NCBI RefSeq assembly: GCF_000022365.1
Contig: NC_012804.1
Coordinates: forward strand, 124,001-188,000
DNA: 64,000 bases
Source of the DNA: Thermococcus gammatolerans EJ3
GTDB taxonomy: Archaea; Methanobacteriota_B; Thermococci; Thermococcales; Thermococcaceae
Direction: 5' to 3'
This document shows, one piece after another, positions 1-7,851 of the stretch. Below the pieces are notes generated by a model that saw nothing but the letters and a program-made list of their open reading frames with translations, did not search any database and was not told the DNA's origin. Position numbers and translations under genes: made by a program. Numbering within the stretch: the stretch's first letter is position 1; each line of letters opens with the position of its first letter.

Positions 1-1431
1 CGGAACGTTGCGGAGGAGATTAGCCAAGGCCTCGTACTGATCAAAGATGTCGGGAATCGCAAGTTCCTCGTACTGACCGGGGTAGATACCCACACCATCG
101 ACCACGTCGCCAGCTATGATCATGTACTTTATCCTGCTTACGAGCTCTGCATGGGTCTCGTTCTCGACGTTGCCGTTAAGCCATTCGAGAAACTTCTCAA
201 AGGCTTTCTCGCAGAACTTGTTTGAGCCGACGTGGATGTCGCTCAGTAAAACTGCATAAACCTTCTCCTTGAGGGGCGGCTTGGGAGAGCGAACCTTTGG
301 AACGTCAGGGAGGTATATGTGATCCGCGAATATCATACCCTTACCCGAGTACTTACCGGAAACAGCAATCGCTGCGTCGTGCATTATACTCATGACAAGC
401 TTGGCATCCTCTCTGTTTCTGTTGATGAAGACCTTTATCCTGCCCGTTGCATCCTCGAGCTCAAGCACGTACCCTTTGCTCGTCTCCCTCTTGTCGGTGA
501 GCAAACCCACGACCGTTACTTCTGAACCTGGCTGGACATAGCTGAGCTTTCCTATATCGATGATCCCACCTATCTCGGGGTTTTCCCGGAAAATCCGGCG
601 CATCTTCTTCAGGCGAGAGCGGAAATAAAGGCGATAAGCCTCAACGAGAAACTCCCCCTCTTTACCGGCCGCGTTGTTGGCCTTGGGAGGGGAGAGCCTC
701 ACATTCTTAACATCAAACACAACCTCCGATTCGTCGGGCATCTCCGCGGCACGGTAGTGAAAAGCGGGGTTTGGGGTTATAACAACGTCATCGTAAACAG
801 AGTAGCTCTTTTCTTCCTCGGGCACCTCCTCACCAACGTAGGCTATCGGAATGCCGTAGTCCCCGTAGATTATCTTCGGCGTGACCCCGTTCCCGTTTTC
901 CACTGAAACACCGTTCAGCTCTCCATTTGAGTCGGCATCGAGGGGTTCATCACCATAAAGGTCAGGGACATCAACGACGTTCTCCCCCGTTTCCACTGGA
1001 AAAGGCCCTGAGGAAACCTCCTCTTGTGCGGATTCCTCGGAATCAACAACGACTTCAACGGGGGATTCGTTTAGATCGGTTCCAGTGGAAACGAAACTCT
1101 CCCCTCCGGAAAAACTCTCTGTTTCAACCATATTTTCATCATTAGAGGATTCTAAAGGGCCTTTTTCAACGGGGTTTCCAGTGGAAATATAGGTCTCTAG
1201 TCCCCCCGTTTCGGAAGGAACTTCGGATGCCTCGGGAGGAGCACTGGTGATGAGGCCCTTGGACGAAAGAAACTCCTCCGCTATGGAGGATGTGATAACG
1301 AATGATCCCCGGGCCTTGGCAAATTTTATCAGCTCAGCGAGAGAGAAATCCTTTTTGTAGTACTGCTCGAGGAGGTAGTATGCGGAAGGGGTGATGAGGT
1401 ACTTGTTCCGCATTAGATCTTCAACCAGCAT
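1..1431 (-). CDS. polB: DNA polymerase D small subunit DP1 (3' end outside window)
   Basis: This is the small, exonuclease-bearing subunit of the archaeal replicative polymerase PolD. The frame is open from an ATG at 1431 to the window edge, so the first 477 residues are seen. The N terminus has the helical YLITPSAYYLL-type start of Thermococcales DP1. An acidic, low-complexity linker follows (about residues 75-180), then an OB-fold region and the start of the calcineurin-like phosphoesterase domain. Metal motifs DIHVGS (about residues 398-403) and GDVVDG are visible; the GNHD motif lies outside the window. The ATG overlaps the orc1 stop by one base (TGATG), so the two are translationally coupled. 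Odd: the linker DNA carries three ORB-like origin elements (985-1003, 1078-1098, 1175-1189). Confidence 0.95.
   Translation of the reverse strand, partial: MLVEDLMRNKYLITPSAYYLLEQYYKKDFSLAELIKFAKARGSFVITSSIAEEFLSSKGLITSAPPEASEVPSETGGLETYISTGNPVEKGPLESSNDENMVETESFSGGESFVSTGTDLNESPVEVVVDSEESAQEEVSSGPFPVETGENVVDVPDLYGDEPLDADSNGELNGVSVENGNGVTPKIIYGDYGIPIAYVGEEVPEEEKSYSVYDDVVITPNPAFHYRAAEMPDESEVVFDVKNVRLSPPKANNAAGKEGEFLVEAYRLYFRSRLKKMRRIFRENPEIGGIIDIGKLSYVQPGSEVTVVGLLTDKRETSKGYVLELEDATGRIKVFINRNREDAKLVMSIMHDAAIAVSGKYSGKGMIFADHIYLPDVPKVRSPKPPLKEKVYAVLLSDIHVGSNKFCEKAFEKFLEWLNGNVENETHAELVSRIKYMIIAGDVVDGVGIYPGQYEELAIPDIFDQYEALANLLRNVP
985..1003 (-). repeat. ORB-like element inside DP1, reverse orientation
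   Basis: A run of C precedes GTTTCCACTGGAAA, matching the ORB core with its G-tract on the other strand. In the DP1 frame it encodes FPVET, part of the acidic linker. Confidence 0.7.
1078..1098 (+). repeat. ORB element inside DP1, forward orientation
   Basis: The stretch TTCCAGTGGAAACGAAACTC here is identical over 20 bases to the ORB next to the orc1 start at 2694. In the DP1 frame this orientation encodes VSTG instead of FPVE, so DNA rather than peptide is what repeats. Confidence 0.8.
1175..1189 (+). repeat. ORB-like core inside DP1
   Basis: TTTCCAGTGGAAATA matches the ORB core and is preceded by a short G run. It is the third copy in the DP1 linker. Confidence 0.65.
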
Positions 1432-2675
1432 CAGATCAACCTCCTCTGACGGGAGAGGTTAAGGGTGAGGAGGGGCCTGAGCTGATCGTCCTGACTGAAA
1501 ACCTTCTTAACCTTGTGGGGGGTAACGTTCAGGCGGATTTCTTTGGTTCTACCGTAGCGGCCCTTGCTCACAACCTTGGCGTTTATTATACCAAGCATGT
1601 CGAGTTCGTTTATCAGATCACTTATCCTGCGCTGGGTGAGGGGGTCGAGGTCAATGTAATCGCATAGGGATTTGTAGATGGAGTAAACGTCCCCCGTGTT
1701 TGCCGGCAGTTCACCGTTCTCGTCCAGGAGAACGATCGCGTGGAGCAGAACTTTGGAGTGAAGGGGAAGCGTTTTTATGACCTCTTCCATGGTGTCCTGC
1801 TCTATCTTCTCCTGTGCGAGCCATACGTGCCGTTCGGTTACCTTGCTCGCACCTTCGCGCTCAGCGATCTCACCGGCAACACGGAGCAGATCCAATGCCC
1901 TTCTCGCATCGCCGTGCTCGCGAGCGGCAAGAGCCGCACACAGGGGAACTACCGCGTCGTCGAGGACGCCTTCATTAAAGGCATCCTTTGCGCGCTGCAT
2001 GAGTATATCCCTGAGCTGTGTGGCATCGTAAGGTGGGAAAACAACCTCCTCTTCACTCAAACTTGATAGAACGCGCGCATCTAGATACTCCTTGAACTTG
2101 AGGTCGTTTGAGATGCCGATTATACTGACCTTCGCCTTGGAAAGCTCGGTGTTGATCCTCGTGAGCGAGTAGAGTATATCGTCCCCGCTCTTCTTCACGA
2201 GCTTGTCTATCTCGTCGAGGACTATTATCACGAAGCGCTCCTTAGAATCAATTACCTCCTTAAGCCGGGCGTACACTTCATCAGTCGGCCAGCCAACGAG
2301 GGGCACCTCAACGCCGCTCTCCTCCTTGAAATAATTGACGATGTTCGCCAGAACGCGATACTGGGTGTCCACGATCTCACAGTTGATGTAAATGACCTCA
2401 ACGGGGACGTTGTACTTATCGGAGATCTTTTTGAGTTCCTCAGTGACGAACTTGATTGTGACGGTCTTTCCTGTACCGGTCTTACCGTACACGAAAACAT
2501 TCGAAGGCGTCTCACCCCTTAAAACTGGAACTAGAATATGGGCCAGCTCTTCTATCTGCTCCCTCCTGTGAGGGAGCTCTTTAGGGGTGTAGCTGTGTCG
2601 CAATACCTCTTTGTTCTTGAAGATCTTCTTGGCGTGAAGGTACTTTTCGAATATTGAGCCAAGGTAGTCATCCAT
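1431..2675 (-). CDS. orc1: Orc1/Cdc6 replication initiator
   Basis: This is the archaeal origin-binding AAA+ initiator, 414 aa. Walker A GKTGTGKT lies at about residues 64-71, Walker B LDEID at about 153-157, sensor 1 GISND at about 188, then an arginine-rich sensor-2/lid region and a C-terminal winged helix that reads ORB DNA. The frame could begin at 2738, but ATG 2675 (MDDYLGS) is preferred: it has a GGTGGT ribosome site and leaves the ORB at 2694-2712 outside the gene. The gene is transcribed away from the origin and is coupled to DP1. The ORB beside the start suggests autoregulation by Orc1 binding (inference). Confidence 0.97.
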   Translation of the reverse strand: MDDYLGSIFEKYLHAKKIFKNKEVLRHSYTPKELPHRREQIEELAHILVPVLRGETPSNVFVYGKTGTGKTVTIKFVTEELKKISDKYNVPVEVIYINCEIVDTQYRVLANIVNYFKEESGVEVPLVGWPTDEVYARLKEVIDSKERFVIIVLDEIDKLVKKSGDDILYSLTRINTELSKAKVSIIGISNDLKFKEYLDARVLSSLSEEEVVFPPYDATQLRDILMQRAKDAFNEGVLDDAVVPLCAALAAREHGDARRALDLLRVAGEIAEREGASKVTERHVWLAQEKIEQDTMEEVIKTLPLHSKVLLHAIVLLDENGELPANTGDVYSIYKSLCDYIDLDPLTQRRISDLINELDMLGIINAKVVSKGRYGRTKEIRLNVTPHKVKKVFSQDDQLRPLLTLNLSRQRRLI

Positions 2676-2693
2676 AGGCACCACCGATTTTAC

Positions 2694-2713
2694 TTCCAGT
2701 GGAAACGAAACTC
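2694..2713 (+). repeat. ORB next to orc1 start
   Basis: TTCCAGTGGAAACGAAACTC lies 19 bases upstream of the chosen orc1 ATG. It is positioned to let the initiator bind its own promoter or leader region. Confidence 0.85.
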
Positions 2714-2928
2714 CTCCTGCCACACTAGGGCACGCCAAATCTGATTTTCATACATTATTGGCACATTTTAATGAGACATCATGACATTATACCCACAAAC
2801 TTCCTAAATATTGGGCGAATGCTACAGTACTTTCCACCCGAAGCACCGGACACAGTGGAAAGCTAACCAATCTACGATGAGGGGTTTATAGCCTTTGCTT
2901 GTCAGGAACCTGTTCAAACGAGAGGGAA

Positions 2929-2940
2929 GTTTCCACTGGA
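2929..2940 (-). repeat. mini-ORB in oriC
   Basis: GTTTCCACTGGA matches the mini-ORB core on the reverse strand, without a nearby G-tract. Confidence 0.75.
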
Positions 2941-3158
2941 TAGGCAAGATGTTCCAAAGGAAACGGGAACTCCGGATGACCATAAATGGACATCAAACTA
3001 TACAAACGTAAAGTGAACGAAGCGGTGCGTTCTGAATTTCCACTGAAAGAAAAATGAACAAAAATGGCTATCAGCTTTAGTTCATCAATGTATTGTTTTG
3101 AGCAAGTGAGATAAGTGAAAACAGTTAAAATTCCAAGATAGTTAAATGAACTTGTAGT

Positions 3159-3186
3159 CCCCCAGGGTTTTGTTTCCACTGGAACC
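3159..3186 (-). repeat. Full ORB in oriC (left), reverse orientation
   Basis: A CCCCC run, a short T-rich spacer and TTTCCACTGGAACC form a complete ORB with its G-tract read on the reverse strand. It faces the full ORB at 3446 across the AT-rich segment. Confidence 0.9.
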
Positions 3187-3445
3187 GGGGAAAGGCTACG
3201 CCTATCTTTTCTTCGTAGTTTTGGTGAAAACACTCCCATTTTTTCTACGTCTTGAGCTTTTAATCTTTTGCATGAACAATGTTCAGACTATACCCGATAG
3301 TTTAAAAGAATATGAAGAATATCTGGACATGTTCAAATTAAATTCAAAAGCAAGCTGAACAGTATATCATTTACGTACTAAAAACCCCAACCAAAACGAC
3401 TTTTTCAAATGCAATGCCCCTTTAACCCGTCCATTTCCGTATCCC

Positions 3446-3476
3446 GGTTCCAGTGGAAATGAAACTCTGGGGGGTC
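3446..3476 (+). repeat. Full ORB in oriC (right), forward orientation
   Basis: GGTTCCAGTGGAAATGAAAC followed by CTCTGGGGGG is a complete ORB including the G-tract. Its right edge runs straight into the inverted repeat at 3473-3501. Confidence 0.92.
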
Positions 3477-3501
3477 TTTTCGATAACGATCGAAAAAGAC
3501 C
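3473..3501. repeat. Inverted repeat between two convergent ORBs
   Basis: The left arm GGTCTTTTCGA (3473-3483) pairs with the right arm TCGAAAAAGACC (3490-3501; one extra A), leaving a six-base loop. ORBs abut both sides in mirror orientation, so the whole block 3446-3519 is close to a dyad. Confidence 0.85.
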
Positions 3502-3504
3502 TTT

Positions 3505-3519
3505 GTTTCCACTGGAACT
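3505..3519 (-). repeat. mini-ORB in oriC (rightmost)
   Basis: GTTTCCACTGGAACT is an ORB core in reverse orientation, next to the inverted repeat and about 45 bases before the K+ channel promoter. Confidence 0.85.
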
Positions 3520-3627
3520 AAATGTTCACTAGGGCTCATCCCGGGGGTGTGGTGTATCAACGTTTTTAAGCTCTCTTCTCGATTTCACTACATGCTACCT
3601 GTAATCGTCGTGAGGCGACTGCTTCGA

Positions 3628-4611
3628 ATGAGGATCAAGGTGAGCAGAAACAGATTAATCCAGATAGCGCTTGTGGTTCTCCTTTTGGCAGTCGCCTTTG
3701 CAGTTGCCTTTGAGTACTTTGAGGGCGTTGACTTCTTCACTGCCTTCTACTGGGCGGTTATAACGATGGCGACCATTGGCTACGGTGATGTCACTCCCTC
3801 GACAGAAGGGGGAAGAATCGTTGCAATGGTAGCTTCTGTCGCGGGGATCTCGACTTTTACGGCCCTCGTTTCCCTTCTGGCCGAGAACTTCATTTCCTCG
3901 TCCCTGAGGAGGATGATGGGCATGCACCGTGTTAGTTACTCCAGCCATTATCTGATAATTGGTCAAGGAAGTAGCGTTTCAACCTGCGTTAACGAACTTA
4001 TGGGTGCAATCGAGCGCGGTGAGCTAAAACTTGCCCCGATAGTGGTCCTCTTTCCCAGCGAGGAGGAGCGCAAGAAGGTTGAGCTTCCTGAGGAAATCGA
4101 AGTCCTCATAGGGGATCCAACAAACCGGGAGACCCTTGAGAGGGCCCGAGTTGACAGGGCTTCTCACGTAATCTTGGCCCTCGAAGACGACTCCAGGGCG
4201 GTCTTCGTGACCCTCATGGTGAAGAGGATGTCCAATGCAAAGGTTCTCGTTGAGGTTCTGAGCGAGGACAGCGTTGAGCTCCTGAAGGGTGCCGGAGCCG
4301 ACAGGGTCATCGTGAGCAGAAGCTTGGCAGGAAGACTTCTCGCGAGTTCCGTCTTCGAACCGGAAGTAGTTGATGTCATAGACGACATAACGAGTTCGGT
4401 TAAGGGCTACGACATCACCGTGATTGACGGTCGGAACTTCTGGGGCAGACCGTACATAGAGGTATTTCGAGAGCTCAAGGAGACAAAGAACCTGTTTCTC
4501 CTCGGTTACTACCGTGATGGCCCGGTTCTCAATCCCCCGCTCGACGAGCCGATTCCTGAGGGTGCCAGACTGATAGTATTGAGGAGTTCTCTTTCCACTA
4601 GAAAACTGTGA
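3628..4611 (+). CDS. Two-TM potassium channel with RCK (TrkA-N/TrkA-C) domains
   Basis: This is a membrane K+ channel gated by ligand binding to its cytoplasmic RCK ring, about 327 aa. TM1 is the hydrophobic run just after the basic N terminus. A pore helix and the canonical K+ filter TIGYGD follow, then TM2. The RCK nucleotide-binding fold begins at YLIIGQGS and ends with a TrkA-C-like domain. ATG 3628 was chosen because a TATA-like TTTTTAAG at about 3562 predicts transcription from about 3590 and a gaggcg ribosome site precedes it; ATG 3592 is the alternative. The gene lies at the right edge of oriC. MthK-like channels are the closest known type. Confidence 0.9.
   Translation: MRIKVSRNRLIQIALVVLLLAVAFAVAFEYFEGVDFFTAFYWAVITMATIGYGDVTPSTEGGRIVAMVASVAGISTFTALVSLLAENFISSSLRRMMGMHRVSYSSHYLIIGQGSSVSTCVNELMGAIERGELKLAPIVVLFPSEEERKKVELPEEIEVLIGDPTNRETLERARVDRASHVILALEDDSRAVFVTLMVKRMSNAKVLVEVLSEDSVELLKGAGADRVIVSRSLAGRLLASSVFEPEVVDVIDDITSSVKGYDITVIDGRNFWGRPYIEVFRELKETKNLFLLGYYRDGPVLNPPLDEPIPEGARLIVLRSSLSTRKL
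4592..4606 (-). repeat. Degenerate ORB-like core at end of K+ channel gene
   Basis: TTTCCACTAGAAAAC differs from the mini-ORB core at the central G and one flank. It lies over the last codons of the channel gene. Confidence 0.35.
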
Positions 4612-4650
4612 TGTTTGAGCTTATCTTGCGAAGTTTTCTTTTTTCTGGGT

Positions 4651-4670
4651 TTTCCAGTAAGATCTGGGGG
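4651..4670 (+). repeat. Degenerate ORB with G-tract upstream of radA
   Basis: TTTCCAGTAAGATCTGGGGG keeps the first half of the core and the G-tract of a full ORB but lacks GGAAA. It lies between the channel gene and the radA promoter. Confidence 0.35.
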
Positions 4671-4740
4671 CTTTTAAGGTTTGTTTTTCGAAAAGGGCGA
4701 AAATCTTAAAAGATTGTCTTCTCGATTTTTCCGGGAAAAG

Positions 4741-4749
4741 CTATTTAAC
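4741..4749 (+). promoter_or_regulatory. radA TATA box
   Basis: CTATTTAAC, preceded by purine-rich sequence, lies about 52 bases before the radA ATG. An inverted repeat AATCTT-AA-AAGATT (4702-4715) sits just upstream and could be an operator (inference). Confidence 0.6.
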
Positions 4750-4792
4750 CCCCAAACTTTACCTCCATTAAGGGTATTCCCGGGTGAGTCTC

Positions 4793-5851
4793 ATGGCGAA
4801 GAAGAAAGTTGATGAGGTTAAGGAGCTTGAGGAGTTTGAGGAGCTTGAAATAGCCGAGAGCTCACAGTCATCGTCTTCAAAGAAGAAAAAAGGGAAGGAG
4901 ATCAAAACTCTGGAGGATCTGCCGGGTGTCGGTCCTGCCACAGCTGAAAAACTTCGCGAAGCCGGTTATGACAGCATCGAGGCCATAGCAGTCGCTTCGC
5001 CCCTCGAGCTCAAGGAGATAGCGGGAATAAGTGAGGGCGCCGCGCTTAAGATAATCCAGGCCGCAAGGGAAGCCGCGAACATAGGGACCTTCATGCGCGC
5101 CGACGAGTACATGGAGAAGAGGAGGACCATAGGCAAGATTTCCACTGGAAGCAAGAGCCTCGACAAGCTCCTCGGCGGAGGAATAGAGACGCAGGCGATA
5201 ACAGAAGTTTTCGGTGAGTTCGGAAGCGGCAAAACTCAGCTCGCGCACACCCTCGCCGTCATGGTCCAGAAACCGCCGGAGGAAGGGGGCCTCGGCGGTT
5301 CGGTGATATGGATTGACACCGAGAACACCTTCAGGCCCGAGAGGATAAGGCAGATAGCCGAGGCAAGGGGTCTGGACCCCGACGAGGTTCTCAAGAACAT
5401 CTACGTTGCGAGGGCTTTCAACAGCAACCACCAGATGCTCCTCGTCGAGAAGGCCGAGGAGATAATCAAGGAGAAGGCCTCAACAGACAGACCGGTTAAG
5501 CTCCTCGTCGTTGACTCGCTCATGGCCCACTTCAGGAGCGAGTACGTCGGCAGGGGTTCGCTTGCGGAGAGACAGCAGAAGCTCGCCAAGCATTTGGCTG
5601 ACCTGCACCGCCTCGCGGACCTCTACGACATAGCCGTCTTCGTGACGAACCAGGTGCAGGCCAAACCAGATGCCTTCTTCGGCGATCCGACGAGGCCCGT
5701 CGGCGGCCACATACTCGCCCATTCCGCAACGCTGAGGGTCTACCTCAGGAAGGGCAAGGCCGGAAAGCGCGTCGCCAGGCTCATAGACAGCCCGCACCTG
5801 CCCGAGGGCGAGGCCGTCTTTAGGATTACCGAGAAGGGAGTTGAGGATTAA
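4793..5851 (+). CDS. radA: DNA repair and recombination protein RadA
   Basis: This is the archaeal RecA/Rad51 recombinase for strand exchange, 352 aa. A charged N-terminal tail precedes the helix-hairpin-helix domain ([13 protein letters not shown], about residues 43-55). The polymerisation motif FMRA is at about 100-103, Walker A GEFGSGKT at about 141-148 and Walker B LLVVDS further on, followed by loops L1/L2 with the conserved TNQVQ. ATG 4793 has GGGTGA five bases upstream; the in-frame GTG at 4784 is inside that ribosome site. Some Pyrococcus radA genes carry an intein; this one does not. It is likely co-expressed with nucS 40 bases downstream. Confidence 0.98.
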   Translation: MAKKKVDEVKELEEFEELEIAESSQSSSSKKKKGKEIKTLEDLPGVGPATAEKLREAGYDSIEAIAVASPLELKEIAGISEGAALKIIQAAREAANIGTFMRADEYMEKRRTIGKISTGSKSLDKLLGGGIETQAITEVFGEFGSGKTQLAHTLAVMVQKPPEEGGLGGSVIWIDTENTFRPERIRQIAEARGLDPDEVLKNIYVARAFNSNHQMLLVEKAEEIIKEKASTDRPVKLLVVDSLMAHFRSEYVGRGSLAERQQKLAKHLADLHRLADLYDIAVFVTNQVQAKPDAFFGDPTRPVGGHILAHSATLRVYLRKGKAGKRVARLIDSPHLPEGEAVFRITEKGVED

Positions 5852-5891
5852 TCTGGATTAATCTTTTTAATCCCCTCCCCAACTCTTCTCC

Positions 5892-6641
5892 ATGCCCAAG
5901 GTTGAGCTTAGGGAGAACCCATCTCCAGAGGAAATAAAACTCCTCGTCGATTTGGCCATTTCCTCCGAGGGAGTGCTCACCATCTTCGCCCGCTGTCGGG
6001 TCCACTACGACGGCAGGGCCAAAAGCGAACTTGGCCCCGGTGACAGGGTGATTATAGTTAAACCCGACGGCTCTTTCTTGATACACCAGAAGGAGAAGCG
6101 CGAGCCTGTCAACTGGCAACCTCCTGGGAGCGTCGTCAGGCTGGAGCTCCGCGAAAAGCCCGTTCTCATCTCAGTTAGAAGGAAGCCGAGGGAAACACTG
6201 GAGGTCGAGCTCGACGAGGTTTACCTAATCACCGTCTTCCACGCAGAGGACTACGAGGAGCTCGCTTTGACCGGTAGTGAGGCCGAGATGGCCGAGCTCA
6301 TCTTCGAGAACCCCGAGGTGATAGAGCTCGGCTTCAAGCCCCTCTACCGCGAGAAGCCAATAAGGCACGGCATAGTTGACGTTTTGGGGGTTGACAGGGA
6401 CGGAAACCTTGTAGTTCTCGAGTTGAAGCGCAGGAGAGCGGATTTGCACGCGGTCAGCCAGCTCAAGCGCTACGTCGAAACCCTCCGCGAGGAGCACGAA
6501 AACGTCCGGGGGATACTGGTTGCGCCTTCACTCACCTCCGGCGCCAAAAAACTGCTCGAAAAGGAGGGCCTTGAGTTCAGGAAGCTCGAACCGCCGAAGA
6601 GGGATGGAAAATCGAGGGGAAGACAGCTCAGGCTGTTTTAG
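5892..6641 (+). CDS. nucS: Mismatch/branched-DNA endonuclease NucS (EndoMS)
   Basis: This nuclease cuts mismatched or flapped DNA and works with PCNA; it is the core of the archaeal/actinobacterial non-MutS mismatch repair route. Its length of 249 aa is the family size. The N-terminal DNA-binding and dimerisation half includes the HQKEKREPVNWQPPG block. The C-terminal RecB-like nuclease has D163, E177 and K179 in VDVLGVDRDGN-LVVLELK. The last residues QLRLF fit a PCNA-interacting tail. A TATA-like TCTTTTTAA at about 5862 may give it its own promoter after radA. It converges on the DUF473 gene with a 4-base overlap. Confidence 0.95.
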   Translation: MPKVELRENPSPEEIKLLVDLAISSEGVLTIFARCRVHYDGRAKSELGPGDRVIIVKPDGSFLIHQKEKREPVNWQPPGSVVRLELREKPVLISVRRKPRETLEVELDEVYLITVFHAEDYEELALTGSEAEMAELIFENPEVIELGFKPLYREKPIRHGIVDVLGVDRDGNLVVLELKRRRADLHAVSQLKRYVETLREEHENVRGILVAPSLTSGAKKLLEKEGLEFRKLEPPKRDGKSRGRQLRLF

Positions 6642-7021
6642 CCCATGCTCATCTCCTGCGGGAATAACTCTCTAACCCTCGCCACGAGGATTCCGTCCCT
6701 TCTCTCGACCTCAACGACCCTCCCAAGTCCCACCAGCTTCACCTTTGCCCTGCAGACTGTGATTTCCCTCTCGTCGCTCTCCTCCCAGGGGACCCTCGTC
6801 TCAAGTTCTCTGGCCTCTATCAGCTCCGCGAGGAGACCTTCGGTTCCTGTGGAGACGTCCTCAAGGGGATCGTAGGTGAGGAACAGTCTGAGGGCTTCTT
6901 CCATTGCTTCCTCTATTGCTAAAACGTTCCTCGCGCTCCTGAGCTCTATCGTCCTGTAAGGGTTCCTCAGGAGCTCGTCTAAAACCCGTCTCGCGATTCC
7001 AGCGAGGATTACCGCCTCCAT
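6638..7021 (-). CDS. DUF473 family protein
   Basis: A 127-aa conserved archaeal protein of unknown function, assigned to DUF473 from its overall pattern (helical N terminus MEAVILAGIARR, C-terminal beta-rich VELVGLGRVV-like stretch). There is no signal peptide, membrane segment or catalytic motif. It lies 9 bases after the PAC2 protein gene and is almost surely co-transcribed with it. Its end overlaps the nucS end by 4 bases in convergent orientation. Confidence 0.65.
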   Translation of the reverse strand: MEAVILAGIARRVLDELLRNPYRTIELRSARNVLAIEEAMEEALRLFLTYDPLEDVSTGTEGLLAELIEARELETRVPWEESDEREITVCRAKVKLVGLGRVVEVERRDGILVARVRELFPQEMSMG

Positions 7022-7030
7022 GCTACCACC

Positions 7031-7756
7031 TCACAGGTAGATGCTCTCGTACTGCTTCATCTCCTTCTTCCTCGCCTGCTCCATCTGCTCGTGCATCTTC
7101 CTGAGCTGCTCCTCAATCATCTCGGCCTCCTTGATGAGAGGTTCGGTTGAGACGTCAATCGGCGTGAGCTTCTTGAGAACCTCGATAACGTTGGCAGCTG
7201 CCCTCGGGTCTGGCCTGTCGCCGAAGGTCTCGCCGAGGAGGACGTAGGCGTTAAGGCCCCTCCGCCCAGCTTCCCACAGAAGCTTTCCGCTCATTCCCAT
7301 AATCGAGCCGTACTGGAGTATCTTCGCTCCGGCCTCTTCGAGCTCCCTGTTGAGCTCTTCTCTCGCGCCGACGCCCCACACTTCCATCTTCTCCTTGAAG
7401 AATCCTATGCCGATTCCGCCGATGGAGATTACCTTCTCGGCCTTCATCTCGCTGAGGTAGCTTGCGAGTTCCTTCGCTATCTCGTTCACCAGCGTTGGTG
7501 GAACGTAGATGTCCGCTACCGCCACGATTACGTTGTCCTTGCCGTAGAAGCGGAGCGGAGGGTTGGGCTTCCCCTCGAGGACTATGCTCATCGGCGGGAT
7601 GAACGGGCTCTCGACGTAGCCTATCATTTCCATTCCGAGTTCTTTGGCCAAAAAGTTGCCCGCTATGTGGCCGACGAGACCTATCCCGGGGTAACCCTCG
7701 ATGAATATCGGGTTCTTTACCTCCGGCAGGACGAGCTTGACTGGTTTCTCCTCCAT
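7031..7756 (-). CDS. pbaB: Proteasome assembly chaperone family protein (PAC2/PbaB-like)
   Basis: A cytoplasmic PAC2-fold protein of 241 aa that closely matches P. furiosus PbaB (PF0015), an archaeal relative of the eukaryotic proteasome assembly chaperones. The block FIEGYPGIGLVGHIA at the N terminus and GGIGIGFF and GETFGDRPDPRAA further on are hallmarks. A charged helical C-terminal tail ends in KQYESIYL. ATG 7756 follows GGTGGTGAGAG. It heads a two-gene unit with the DUF473 gene. Known: PbaB forms tetramers and binds unfolded proteins; a role in proteasome assembly is still only partly defined. Confidence 0.9.
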   Translation of the reverse strand: MEEKPVKLVLPEVKNPIFIEGYPGIGLVGHIAGNFLAKELGMEMIGYVESPFIPPMSIVLEGKPNPPLRFYGKDNVIVAVADIYVPPTLVNEIAKELASYLSEMKAEKVISIGGIGIGFFKEKMEVWGVGAREELNRELEEAGAKILQYGSIMGMSGKLLWEAGRRGLNAYVLLGETFGDRPDPRAAANVIEVLKKLTPIDVSTEPLIKEAEMIEEQLRKMHEQMEQARKKEMKQYESIYL

Positions 7757-7851
7757 CTCTCACCACCCCCGGAATATTTATTTCCAAAAGGTTATTAAAG
7801 TTTGCGTGCCGTGCTGGAAGAAGAGAACCAAAATGGAAAAGGATGCCGAAT

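Larger units (their letters stand above)
2676..3591. other. Chromosomal replication origin (oriC)
   Basis: This is about 0.9 kb without a convincing gene, between divergent orc1 and a K+ channel gene. It holds ORB cores at 2694, 2929, 3172, 3446 and 3505, plus degenerate ones near 2851 and 3036. Two full ORBs with G-tracts, at 3159-3186 (reverse) and 3446-3476 (forward), bracket an AT-rich stretch (about 3230-3430) that is the best candidate duplex-unwinding element. Known from Pyrococcus: oriC lies directly upstream of orc1/cdc6, with ORB and mini-ORB repeats around an AT-rich unwinding site. Two short open frames here (2886-3239 reverse, 3170-3358 forward) have no recognisable product and overlap ORBs, so they are not called. 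Confidence 0.92.

Noticed and set aside
2886-3239. 117-codon reverse frame in oriC
   Set aside because: It spans several ORBs, has no recognised product, no ribosome site and a composition unlike nearby genes.
3170-3358. 62-codon forward frame in oriC
   Set aside because: It starts within an ORB and crosses the AT-rich segment; low-complexity product with no family.
5138-5152. ORB-like word ATTTCCACTGGAAGC in radA
   Set aside because: It encodes the conserved ISTGS segment of RadA, so the match is explained by protein constraint and stands alone.
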